From assembly GCA_030374805.1 (NCBI GenBank), contig JARGSG010000016.1, forward strand, positions 1 to 53,052: a DNA stretch of 53,052 nt, read 5' to 3'. The notes beneath the pieces were generated by a model, which saw only the letters and a program-made list of their open reading frames with translations, had not been told where the DNA came from and did no database searches. The DNA is from Gracilaria gracilis (lineage: Eukaryota > Rhodophyta > Florideophyceae > Gracilariales > Gracilariaceae). The stretch's first letter is position 1. Each line of letters opens with the position of its first letter. A program made the translations under genes and the position numbers. Below, piece after piece: positions 29,690 through 39,454 of this stretch.

Positions 29690-30935
29690 CACTGTTAGGA
29701 TCCGGAGCAGTTTCCTTGAGAGGCGTGAAGAAAGTCTTCACTGAAAAGTAGCTCACTGTGTACCTGATTTAAGGCAGTATCGAGCAAAGCTCTTTCAATG
29801 GATTCACTATGAGAATTATGCATTACCTAGACTGATTCGAAGAAAGAATTACCATGTTGGTTCTCATATGGATAACCTATATTGGTTAGGTAGCAGCCAT
29901 ACTTCATCAGAATGTGCCGATCAGTGAAACATCACACACAAACACCATGTTCTCTTTCCCGTCTCGTTCAGAAGTGTGAAAGAGGTGTTCATCTCCTCTC
30001 CATTCCCATGCGATTCGTACTCCTACGCCGTAATATGTATGAGGGTTTGTCTTCGTGGAATTGCAACAGTTCCGTACATCACAGTTCCCGGGACTACCGG
30101 ACATGAAGTGTACAAGATGACCACCACACAAGAACATGAGATTGAGCGTAAGCCGGGAACGTTATTCGCAATACGTTCCGCAAGAAGCTCGCACTGCGGA
30201 CGTTGTTGCGCTTCAAGCTTTGTTTTCGTCGAGTTCGATACAGAACGTTCGATCGTATAGTAGTGGTTCGCGGTTAGTTAAAACTCCTAGAAGTTTACCG
30301 CAACTTCTGCGGTTGTGTGGCGGCATCAGTTTCAAGAATAATTCAAGAGCTTTCGCCTTCCTCCCACAAAAAGAATATCGAGGTGAAAAGAGCAAAGACT
30401 CTCTTCATTGCGGCTGTGACACCAGTGGCAAACATTCTGGGTTGCGAAACACCCTCGATCATCCCGACGTCATGCATGAGTCGATGTACCGACGGTACTG
30501 TCTTCAACTGTACCTTTGTCACATCACATGTACAGTATTAGGCTCACTTGGAATCCATAAAAATCAAATAAAACTGGATCTCAAAACTTGCGACAAGTAC
30601 CATCGTATATGCCCCTGGCGATAACCTTGAATTGAAATGAGTGGAAGGTGCCGCGCGGGTCCGCGGCACGTTACACGATCCAATTCTTCTTCGGAGGTGA
30701 AATCGTCGCACGACGTCATCCGATGCCTACTCAGGCAGAACAACATCTCAAAGAGGTTTCCTCTCATAACAAACATGTTTCGCCACATCGAATCCCAAGT
30801 AATATAACGTTTCCTGTGAAGAATGTTCTAGTTCCCAGAGATGCCACCATGGTTGCGATACGTGATTCACGGTCTTGTGGCAGTGTGCAGCCGACGGACG
30901 AGGGCGTTCACGTACTTTCGGACATATAGGAAAAC
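29690..30935. other. Region with short overlapping ORFs, no recognised gene
   Basis: ORFs at 30136-30624 (162 codons) and 30317-30541 overlap in different frames, and neither has a recognisable domain. A GC-rich inverted motif GTGCCGCGCGGGTCCGCGGCAC at about 30648-30669 is the only structure seen, and it could form a short strong hairpin. Confidence 0.35.
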
Positions 30936-31553
30936 ATGGCAAAGATTACGACGGAAGCTGCCAATGGTTCGCTTCGAAAGAAGCTGTGGCGTGAGATTAG
31001 CAATAATCGTGGTTCGGAAAATGAGAAACGACGTAAACGTATGCAAAAATACAGAGCCACAGAATCTGCACAAAGTCGTGCTACAAGATTGAGAAAACGG
31101 CGAGCATGGTACCGAAGGAAACATAGCGATCGAAGGACTACGAGCTTCAGGGCAGAAGCAAAAATTGGAGAGAGTTGCGGTGGCATCCAGTTTTCCGAGA
31201 GCCAGTCGGATACAACAGAAGGTTCAGACGCTATTACAAGGCAACATAATTCAAAAGAAGGGTGCGACGAGAACGAAAGTGTCTCACACGGTTCCACTAA
31301 TACCTCATTGTACTTATATGAAGTCCACGTAGAGACGGAACACGTGCTAACCCATTCGAACCTCTTGCAGCGTGTTTCCCGTATCCCGCAAGGCAGCACT
31401 TTGTTTTTACGTATAAACAGCGAAACAGGAGACGCCACATTGGACAGCAGGTTGTTGAGGTCAAGCAACGGAGCCAATTTAACGCCGTCTCGCGATTCTG
31501 GCAATGGTACAAGTGCAGAATCTCTACATGGGAGTGGAGAATCTGTTCATTAG
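30936..31553 (+). CDS. Unrecognised protein with basic N-terminus (205 aa)
   Basis: Uninterrupted ORF from ATG 30936 to TAG 31551-31553. Residues 10-70 are strongly basic and helical (EKRRKRMQKYRATESAQSR, then RLRKRRAWYRRKHSDRR), like the nucleic-acid-binding N-termini of several mobile-element proteins. Residues 70-130 are acidic and Ser/Thr-rich. The last 75 residues contain a possible beta-rich segment (LYLYEVHVETEHVLTHSNLL). No family recognised, and no neighbour suggests a function. Confidence 0.45.
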   Translation: MAKITTEAANGSLRKKLWREISNNRGSENEKRRKRMQKYRATESAQSRATRLRKRRAWYRRKHSDRRTTSFRAEAKIGESCGGIQFSESQSDTTEGSDAITRQHNSKEGCDENESVSHGSTNTSLYLYEVHVETEHVLTHSNLLQRVSRIPQGSTLFLRINSETGDATLDSRLLRSSNGANLTPSRDSGNGTSAESLHGSGESVH

Positions 31554-31559
31554 TTTTGT

Positions 31560-32640
31560 CACTTCGGTGTCAACTGTAGTATGCCCGGAAGTTAACGGGA
31601 TAGATAGTGCTTCTGTTTCATATCCGTAAACGATTCATATTGGCCGTACGTTGCTTCCAAGCGGGAACATACACGGTACTACCAGGAGCGATACTGGAAA
31701 GAATGCAGTGGTTAAGGCGGCGGCTGCTGAAGCGAAGATAAGTTGGCCAACAGGGCACAATCTCCTGCTTTTCATCTCCTTTCAAATCCCGTCTCAAACT
31801 CTCCCTTTCTAGCCAGTATGGCCACAAATACAATGGCTGCTTGTGACGTTCGACCTACCATATAAGGTAGGTTGGTACTATGACCAGCCGCATCGAGGGC
31901 AGCAGTCCTGACGCGTGTCTTCGATGACGTTCTCGTCACTCTCTTGCTTGTGCCGTTTGTAAAGTCCCTTCTTGGCGCAAATCATGTTTGTCGCAGCGCA
32001 ATCGCAGAGGAGGCCCGTGGTGGACTGTTCGTGTACCTTCTCAGTTCCAGTCTGTTGAATGTTCTCGAAAATTGGGTTGAACTTGGTCATTGCACACTTA
32101 AAGACGCCAACGCGCTCGGGTTGCTCAGTTTGAGCATGAACACCCCAGGGTTTGTGCGAATTAGTTCTTTTGTCTCCCAACGTGAGTGCTCATGACATGT
32201 TCGCCAGCCGACATGGCTTCATACAACACAAGTGCCAACAGCTGAACAGCTCGCTTAGGATTCTATAGGATGTACATGTTCATTTCGGACGTTATACAGA
32301 GAGAGGTTGATCCCATGCAGGTTCACAGAGTCTACAGAGGGTGCGGAAACGAAATGCAGTCTTAGAACCGAAAAGAGCGGCTGTGTGATGGGCGCCTTGA
32401 TGAATTTGATTCTAGTCGCGAAGCAGTTCAGGAGTTGATCGATGATTATGAAGTAGCTGAGTGCGACAATTACATTGAATGGGGGTCGAGCGGTGGCACT
32501 GTGTCTCTTCAACGAGGTCCAATATGTGTTCCTGGAGTTGGAGATGCCAGGATTTCCTAATCCATGCAAAGCCACAATATTCTGGCATCAGTGTATATAT
32601 GATGCTCAAGGTATCATGCAGAGCAGTATATCGGGCTAGT
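31560..32640. other. Region without recognised gene
   Basis: Short ORFs on both strands (minus 31618-31833, 31878-32180, 32255-32575, 32412-32684) show no domain and overlap one another. Nothing else recognised. Confidence 0.4.
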
Positions 32641-33720
32641 AGGAAACGAAGGCGTATGATTGAGTAGATCTTGTTATTACGCATTGGGTATCAAACTGTG
32701 CAGTTACCAGGCCAAATATGCTGGTCGCCAATGTTACCAACTGAAGACGGCTGTCACAACAGCACCTCACTGACCGCAAATCTGCTCTCATCCGAACGGT
32801 TGCGCGCTGTGCTCCACTTCCCAGGCGTTGAAGCATGCGCGCCAAGGCGCCAGCCACGTCTCGCCCTTGAGCGCGTCCGCCTCTCACTTCACAGTCGCGC
32901 CACGCACGCCCCCATCCGCCAAGCGCCACACGCACGCAAACCTCTCATACCGTCGATGAAATGCTTCTTCCGGCGGCCTTACGATGCACACAAAGTCGCG
33001 CTCGAACCATCGGCTCATGCGCAGCACCTCGCTCACGAAGCGCTCGTCGCGCTTCACTACAAACACGCGGCTGTGCTGCAGCAGGCCGTGCAGCAGTACC
33101 TCCGCGCTCGTCTTGTTGGTGCATGCCATGGTCAGCTGCGCCTCGACGAGCACGCGCACCGGCAGACGCGCTGGCGCGCCCTCCGCGTCGCACCGACAGT
33201 ACGGTCGTACGATTGTGCTGGTAGTGCATTTACCAATAACAGCTTGTGTATGTTACGTTCCAACATCCAGTAGTCCTTCTCGCTGCGGTGACATACAGAC
33301 GCTGTTAGAGCCGTCACGATGCCGTCTAGATCACCTTCCCCCATGTACAAACATTCCTCGAATATTCGCACTGCGTGCGCGCCATAAAGTGTATTGGAGC
33401 GCGTAGCGGTCCATTCGTCGCGACAAGCCTCTGCATACATGAGCGATGCGTTTGCGAGTCGTGCCATTTGGAAGCGCTGAACAAACGTTCGTTTCCTCAC
33501 GCCGTTACAAACCGATCGTTTCCAGGCATCCAGATATAAATGATGCGCGCCAGAGAGTTCGGCCAACCCGGGAAACGTCCACAAGTCTGCGGCGCGCATG
33601 TAGCTTAAACAGCTCGCGACGTTCGCTGTTGTGTCGTAAGCGACGTAGACTGTGCGTCTTGTCAAAGTTCTGTGCTGCCACTGCTGGAAGTGCTGCTATG
33701 TACACTTGTGAGCGTACGTA
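32636..33720 (-). pseudogene. BTB/BACK-like protein gene, frameshifted
   Basis: A GC-rich minus-strand gene in pieces. The frame near 33720-33670 (QVYIAALPAVAAQNFDK) shifts into the 33665-33132 frame, which has RTVYVAYDTTANVASCLSY and AADLWTFPGLAELSGAHHLY, resembling the end of a BTB domain and the start of a BACK domain. After a second frameshift it continues at 33159-32884 (VLVEAQLTMACTNKTSAEVL, SRWFERDFVCIVRPPEEAF). There is no ATG before residue 23 of the main piece, and a TAG lies 12 codons upstream. The 5' side is cut off by the MITE at 33728. Domain assignment is by eye and tentative. Confidence 0.5.
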
Positions 33721-33727
33721 ACCCCTA

Positions 33728-34752
33728 GTGTCTATTTGACAACTGACCTCATATGAGGTCAAAATATAACACTTTATAAAAATTGATGTAAACCACTTCA
33801 GAGTCTCTAAAGCACCTCTCTCGAACCGCATTCGGCATCACATTCATGGCGGAGTAGAACATCTAGTACAAAGAACGACACTGAGTAGTAATTGGGGAAA
33901 AGATATATTTGCTACATTAGAAATTTTAATCAAATTTTAACTTCTTCAACGAAAAGAAGTTTTTTTATCCTTTTTCCTAAAGTAAACCAGAAAACCTCGA
34001 CAACATATATTTAACCTGTTTCTAATTGCTCTCAGAATAAAGGGTGTTAAGGGCCTGGTATAATTTACAATAGTTTTTCCACAACTTTGAAATGCCGGAC
34101 TTCTCAAATTTAATAGAAATTCTATCTGGAAAGCTATGGACATCATTTTTGCAGACTTGTGAAACTACCACGTTACAAAACTGTTTTTGAGGCTCCATTA
34201 GGTGCAATGATGCGAACTGAAACAAAAACAAACCTGATAATGGTACTGCTTTACGACTTCATGTGACTCAATGTACTATAAAGATTGAATGTTCTCTGCG
34301 TAGGCCAGTATAGTAAATGTGTTTAAAAGCAGTCAGAATGCTTATATATCTCTTGCACACATACGTTTGGCTCATTTAATATTAAAAAGTGCGTTATCTC
34401 AATACTAGCTGATCGTCAAGAACTATAGCAACAAAAACATTCAGTACTTTTGAAGCATTATAAGCAGTTTTTAAGTTATATGTAGAATTTTTGGGCGTTT
34501 AAACCTAAATAGTAATTCTACATGCAATCAGATGACTACTAAAGCACTTATTGCTTGGAATTGGTTCGCTTCAAATGGTTATTTGGGGTTATGAAACTAG
34601 TTTGATTGCATAATTGTAGCTGTTTTCTAATGAATCGCTGAATTATGTGCAAAGCTTTATCCAATTTTTTACATTTCTCTCACTATCTGTGCTGACCTCA
34701 TATGAGGTCATTTTGACCTCATATGAGGTCAACGCGCTGGTCCGATAGACAC
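33728..34752. mobile_element. MITE with TA target duplication and 18-bp palindromes (1025 bp)
   Basis: The ends read GTGTCTAT inward at 33728 and at 34752, each flanked by TA (33726-33727 and 34753-34754). Inside each end lies the perfect palindrome TGACCTCATATGAGGTCA: once at 33744-33761 and twice at 34693-34710 and 34714-34731. The interior is AT-rich with no transposase. TA duplication suggests mobilisation by a Tc1/mariner-like or similar enzyme, but the TIR does not match the pogo element in this window. Confidence 0.75.
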
Positions 34753-34908
34753 TAGAAGGACTCAAACATTACAGACGGCGGACTGCAGTGCTGCTAAAAC
34801 CTAAATGGCGTCCAAGTGTACAGCAATAACTAGTAGGTTTACTTCGAGAAAATGTACCAGTGGCGTACAACATCTACCAAAGGTAGTTGTACGCCATAAG
34901 TAGCACAC

Positions 34909-35645
34909 TTGCTCATAACGGCCCAGTGCGCCATTCGCAGACTGCCACTATTGTTTTACAAATGTTCTGCTTTCCAACTGCGCGACTACAGTTTCACAAG
35001 AGTGCCACTGGGCTGGGCAAGTTGCGTGGCGCCCAAACATCGACGCCGCCGACGCCAGGATCTCCTTCACCAACTGCAATTTCCAGCCCCCAACTTTGCT
35101 CCCACTCGGTGTTCTTTGAACATCATTGGCGCCTTCCTATTCCTGCTGTCCACACGCAGCGTGCAGCGCATCACCAATATCTTAGTGGCGGCCATCATCG
35201 CCGCCTCCTGCGTCGTGTTGGCGCCTTTGTGTCCGAGCAGGGCCCCTTCCTCGCCGTGTTTCTTGTGTCCTGTTTGACCACAACGACGTCAGCAACGTCG
35301 TCAGGCGTCTGAAAGGCGACAGCGTCAAGATTCGACACACCATCAATGATTGTGGTAACCAGGGCATTCCCAACGCTCATGTTATCTACATACGACGCCG
35401 CCATGCTCACCAACACGAGCGCATTAAAGCAAGTCAAACAGAACTTCGTCACGCTTTCCTCCACGCTTGCAATCGCAACCAGCCTCACCTGTTTCGTAGA
35501 AGAGTTCATTGAGCTGTGGGATGACGTGAGTCAAACGCTGTTCCACAACCCTGATCACGTCGTCGGCAGCATCACCATCGCAGGCTTTATGACCACCATA
35601 GCGCCGATCATCGCCGTGTTTCTCTGTATCTTTCCCTCGCTATAG
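34909..35645 (+). pseudogene. Hydrophobic, probably multi-span membrane protein, broken
   Basis: Hydrophobic coding appears first in one frame (SLNIIGAFLFLLSTRSVQRI and TNILVAAIIAASCVVLAPL, about 35110-35240). It then appears in a second frame (GPFLAVFLVSCLTTTTSATS) that crosses a TGA at 35310-35312 and continues from 35313 to a stop at 35643-35645 (ALKQVKQNFVTLSSTLAIAT, SITIAGFMTTIAPIIAVFL). At least three or four membrane segments would be present in the joined protein. One frameshift and one in-frame stop make it non-functional as read. Transporter-like, but I cannot name the family. The gypsy sequence begins immediately after. Confidence 0.4.
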
Positions 35646-37381
35646 CGTGGCGAAACTGCTTCACTGGATTAGGTGCTGTTTTATCACAGACAGATAAGTC
35701 TGGAAGACGACCTATAGCTTATGCTTCAAGAAAACTCAATGAAGCAGAACAGAACTACGCTACAGGTGAAAGAGAATTATTAGCCATCATATTCGCTTTA
35801 CGAACGTGGCGTTCATATCTACATGGATCGAAATTTGTCATATACACTGATCATCATCCGTTAAAGTACCTAGAGACACAAAAGACTCTGTCTAGAAAAC
35901 AAGCCCGATGGGTTGAATATATGCAAGAATTTGACTATACCATATGTTATATAAAGGGAAAGGAGAACAAAGTAGCAGATGCCTTATCACGAAAGGATAA
36001 AGAGGAACGAAAAACACCTATTGAGGTCATTAAACGACTTCTTAATATCCCTACAGTCAAAATTTCTGAAGAAACATTGAACAATTTTTCAAAAGGGTAC
36101 TATCACGATCCTTACTTCTCTAGCCAATTCCAGAAACCAACAGAACCATATAAACGGGTTGGAAAAAGACTATACTTCGAGAACAGGTTGTGTATACCAG
36201 AAGGAAATATTAGAAAAACATTACTACATGATAACCATGTTTCATTACAAGGAGGACACAGATCCTATCAAAAGACATTGCTTCTATTAAGAAGACATTA
36301 CTTCTGGAATACAATTAAGCAAGACCTTAAGAAATACGTTACCGAATGTGAAAGATGCCAAAAGGCGAAATCGAGTAATCAAAACTCACAAGGACCACTG
36401 TTACCTTTTCCCCCACCGACAAAGAAATGGGAAGTAATATCAATGGACTTCATATTCGAATTACCAAAAAGTAATGAATATACCGGCGTTATGGCAGTCG
36501 TAGATAAGTTAACCAAAAGGGTACACTTTATACCACTTCAATCAGATACCAAAGCTCCAATTATTGCTGAGGTATTCTACAGAGAAATATTCAAACACCA
36601 CGGATTACCACGTGTTATCATATCAGATAGAGACTCAAGATTCACAAGTAATTTCTGGAGTTCTCTTACGAAACTACTGAATATACGATTGAACTTATCA
36701 ACATCTTTCCACCCACAAACAGATGGTCAAACTGAACGCATGTTTAGAACCATGCAAGAAATGATCCGTTGTTATGTATCCTACACACAACGCGATTGGG
36801 TTAAGTATTTACCTGGATTAGAATATGCATACAATAACACCATTAATGATGCTACTAAGTTTAGCCCATTTTACATGGAATATGGACATCATCCACTCTC
36901 AATATCAGATATATTGTATCACGAGCATACTCCCATAAACGATGTATCTAATTCGTTCCTCAAACAGATAAATCACGCCAATAAACTGGCTCAAATTGCA
37001 ATTGAACAGGCAAACACAAGAAATGCCGATTACGTCAATACCTCCCGGAAGAATACATACTTCAATCTAGGAGACTATGTATTACTATCGACTAAAAATC
37101 TTGCAATCCCGAAAGGACGTTCACGTAAGTTCACTTACAAATACATTGGCCCTTTCAAAGTAATTGGAACCACCAAATCTTGTTCATCGTATAGGTTACT
37201 CTTACCAAAAGAATACAAAGAGTTACATCACACATTTCATGTGTCCTTACTTAAACCTTATTATGGTGATTCATCTCATAAAAAGCAAATGGATATCCAA
37301 CGACTAATCCATCACACGAAGCCAAAGATATCCAGTATAGGCCATCGTATACAAAACTCGAGGATCGGGTATTTACTTTGA
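35642..37381 (+). CDS. Ty3/gypsy pol, 5'-truncated: RNase H and integrase
   Basis: The open frame enters gypsy RNase H at about 35660 (FTGLGAVLSQTDKSGRRPIA, then ERELLAIIFALRTW, YTDHHPLKYL, KVADALSRK). It lacks the first catalytic Asp (DAS), so gag, protease, RT and the start of RNase H are missing. The integrase follows: an HHCC zinc site (HDNHVSLQGGH and CERCQKAK), then the DDE core with ISMDFIFELPKS (D), ISDRDSRFTSNFW (D) and HPQTDGQTERMFRTMQEM (E), then the GPF/Y-like C-terminal part (KYIGPFKVIGT, YRLLLPKE, HHTFHVSLLKPYYGD). It ends at TGA 37379-37381. The frame continues open to 37519 with a chromodomain-like tail (SELLEEYKRN). The copy-B repeat begins inside it at 36937. Confidence 0.92.
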   Translation: MAWRNCFTGLGAVLSQTDKSGRRPIAYASRKLNEAEQNYATGERELLAIIFALRTWRSYLHGSKFVIYTDHHPLKYLETQKTLSRKQARWVEYMQEFDYTICYIKGKENKVADALSRKDKEERKTPIEVIKRLLNIPTVKISEETLNNFSKGYYHDPYFSSQFQKPTEPYKRVGKRLYFENRLCIPEGNIRKTLLHDNHVSLQGGHRSYQKTLLLLRRHYFWNTIKQDLKKYVTECERCQKAKSSNQNSQGPLLPFPPPTKKWEVISMDFIFELPKSNEYTGVMAVVDKLTKRVHFIPLQSDTKAPIIAEVFYREIFKHHGLPRVIISDRDSRFTSNFWSSLTKLLNIRLNLSTSFHPQTDGQTERMFRTMQEMIRCYVSYTQRDWVKYLPGLEYAYNNTINDATKFSPFYMEYGHHPLSISDILYHEHTPINDVSNSFLKQINHANKLAQIAIEQANTRNADYVNTSRKNTYFNLGDYVLLSTKNLAIPKGRSRKFTYKYIGPFKVIGTTKSCSSYRLLLPKEYKELHHTFHVSLLKPYYGDSSHKKQMDIQRLIHHTKPKISSIGHRIQNSRIGYLL

Positions 37382-37543
37382 AAAGAAGGGGAAGAGGTTG
37401 AAGATCTCTGGATCAGCGAAACAGATCCACAAATATCTTCAGAGCTTCTCGAAGAGTACAAAAGAAACACAAGAAGTAATATAAAAGGTAAGAACTCACT
37501 TTCATTCCTGCTAAACTAAAACTGTTGTGATAAGAACGACAAG

Positions 37544-37996
37544 ATGAATCCTTACATGCTACAAGAATACAGATTGCTCTATGTACAAGACGAGTACTTA
37601 TCTGCGCACCTAGGTAAAATCTCAAATATTCCATTTACGCAGAACGTAATTGTATGGAACATAATACACATATGCCTTGGGTTCTACCAAATCAAAGGCC
37701 CATTTGTTAAAGAAGTAGACTTCCAAATACTATGCAGACTACTAAGTGCATACAGTCCGCAACCTTACGATGAGTATGAAGAGGAATTTATACTACAACT
37801 ATATTTTGTAATAATTGGTACCTACGGTCACTACCAAAGATCTGGAAACTACCTTCCATGTATAAGAAATGCAGTAAAGAACTTCTTTGAAAAGAATAGA
37901 GTGGAAACCTTCAAATTGAATGAAATAGACGCACACCCGAGGATCCCATACCCAACTATGTATCCATCTCCTGCTGGACCAGCTCCACAGGAATAA
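37544..37996 (+). CDS. gypsy-associated accessory ORF 1 (150 aa), copy B
   Basis: Identical to 608-1060. Here the complete preceding pol 3' half is visible, which shows the ORF lies 25 bases past the open pol tail and on the same strand. It probably shares the retroelement transcript. Confidence 0.6.
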   Translation: MNPYMLQEYRLLYVQDEYLSAHLGKISNIPFTQNVIVWNIIHICLGFYQIKGPFVKEVDFQILCRLLSAYSPQPYDEYEEEFILQLYFVIIGTYGHYQRSGNYLPCIRNAVKNFFEKNRVETFKLNEIDAHPRIPYPTMYPSPAGPAPQE

Positions 37997-38066
37997 GCAT
38001 AAATAGAAGGCGCGGAGCAAAGGACAACCAGTTCCTCACTCGCCCATTATCAAACGAGTCCTCAAA

Positions 38067-38405
38067 ATGAGTTTGAACAGCCAGGATCTTGGTCAATTAC
38101 AATTTGCTCAGATGAAACTAGCCGAATGGCTGTCAGCCGCTACCTCCGACCCAAATAAACAAAATGTTATATTATGGAATATATTCCACATATCTTTGGC
38201 ATACTATCAATTACATGGACCATTGATTTCGGAAATTGATAGAAATACAATACTTGCGTTATACGAAAGGCATGAACCAAAATTATGCCTTTCACTTACT
38301 GAAAGTAGAATGATACAGCTGCATTATTACATTATTGGGATCATTGGACATTACCCAGAAGAACGTAAGGCGTATATTCAAATTGCAGAACGAGTTTCGA
38401 AATAA
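38067..38405 (+). CDS. gypsy-associated accessory ORF 2 (112 aa), copy B
   Basis: Identical to 1131-1469, including the early TAA and the open extension to about 38489. Paralogue of the ORF at 37544-37996. Confidence 0.55.
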   Translation: MSLNSQDLGQLQFAQMKLAEWLSAATSDPNKQNVILWNIFHISLAYYQLHGPLISEIDRNTILALYERHEPKLCLSLTESRMIQLHYYIIGIIGHYPEERKAYIQIAERVSK

Positions 38406-38632
38406 TTACGAGAAGGAATAGGTTCACCAGTTACATTAGATATTCCCGAAGGCGGCGGACATTCATTTTTTCCGTACCCAAACTAGGTAATGAAGTACAT
38501 GAGAAGATAAAAAGAAACAAAAAGAATAAAATCAAAGAAAAATGAACAAAAACGAAAAAAACAAAAACCAAACAAGAAAAAGAACAAAACAAAAACAAAA
38601 GTAAAATATCATATAATTTGAGGACAAATTTT

Positions 38633-38992
38633 AAAAGAAAAGAGGAGCAGTTGTAGCATATGGCAGTTTTGGAAGGGGCTTAAAAGCTTTGGTTTTGCTC
38701 CTTTCACGCGCATATGCTCAGCTGGTGCGGTCACTGAGTTATCAGTGCTGTATAGGAATATAAAGTAGGAAAGAGCCTTTATTGGTAGTGTTGTTTTTAG
38801 TACTACAATCATCTATTTGCTAGACTATATAAACGGTCTCGGACTCCTGTTCCCAGAAGTCCGGGCAACTCTCCTCGCACCAACTCCGTCCATAACAGTT
38901 CTAGGCCTTCAGCAAGTCCGTCCAGCGCAAGCGCGGTCAGACCAATGTGTAGGATAAAGTACTTTATTCAATATATATTTAAAAAGCTATAC
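38633..38992 (+). mobile_element. Polypurine tract and probable 3' LTR, copy B
   Basis: Purine run at 38633-38647 and LTR start TG at 38652, with a TATA box at 38826-38833. The right end is uncertain (taken at the position matching 2056). No 5' LTR exists in the window because the element is cut at its RNase H domain. Confidence 0.45.
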
Positions 38993-39319
38993 ACAATACA
39001 GAAGTAAGTTATGTACACACCTACTGCGCACCGATGATTACAAATAGTGATCCGAGATAACACAAAGTTGAGGAGTCTCCAAGTTGATCCCAGGACGGTA
39101 TTGACTGAACGCGCTCGCAAACATTTGCCGCTGTAAACTGCATTTGCTACGGTACACACGTAGTCCTGACGTGGCTCTCGCATATATGCGTCACGACTGA
39201 CTCGAAAACGGTCCAGCAATAGCTACTGTAACTCTATTCAACAGTGGACCAGATAGAAACTCTGCTTCGGCAACCTTACGTCAGATTCCACCCATACATT
39301 TTGTTACCTTCCTGGGAGC

Positions 39320-39454
39320 ATGCCCGGACGAGGCTATAAAAGACCTGAGTCAGCTGCAAAGGCAGCGGATTCAGAGGCATCCTTGGAGGGACTTCCAAGG
39401 CCCTTTGTGCCTATTCTCTTGCCTGTGCCGAATCTACCGCGTGATTGCAACTGA
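39320..39454 (+). CDS. Short upstream ORF abutting the WD40 frame, copy B (44 aa)
   Basis: Same as 2388-2522: ATG at 39320, TGA at 39452-39454, overlapping the TTG that opens the WD40 frame. Present and identical in both copies, so the frame offset is not one of the copy A errors. Confidence 0.3.
   Translation: MPGRGYKRPESAAKAADSEASLEGLPRPFVPILLPVPNLPRDCN
39335..39341 (+). promoter_or_regulatory. TATA box upstream of the WD40 gene, copy B
   Basis: GGCTATAAAAGACC lies 104 bases before the TTG that opens the WD40 frame (copy A: 2403-2409). If it is a real TATA box, transcription would start near 39365, downstream of the ATG at 39320. The two readings conflict. Confidence 0.4.
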
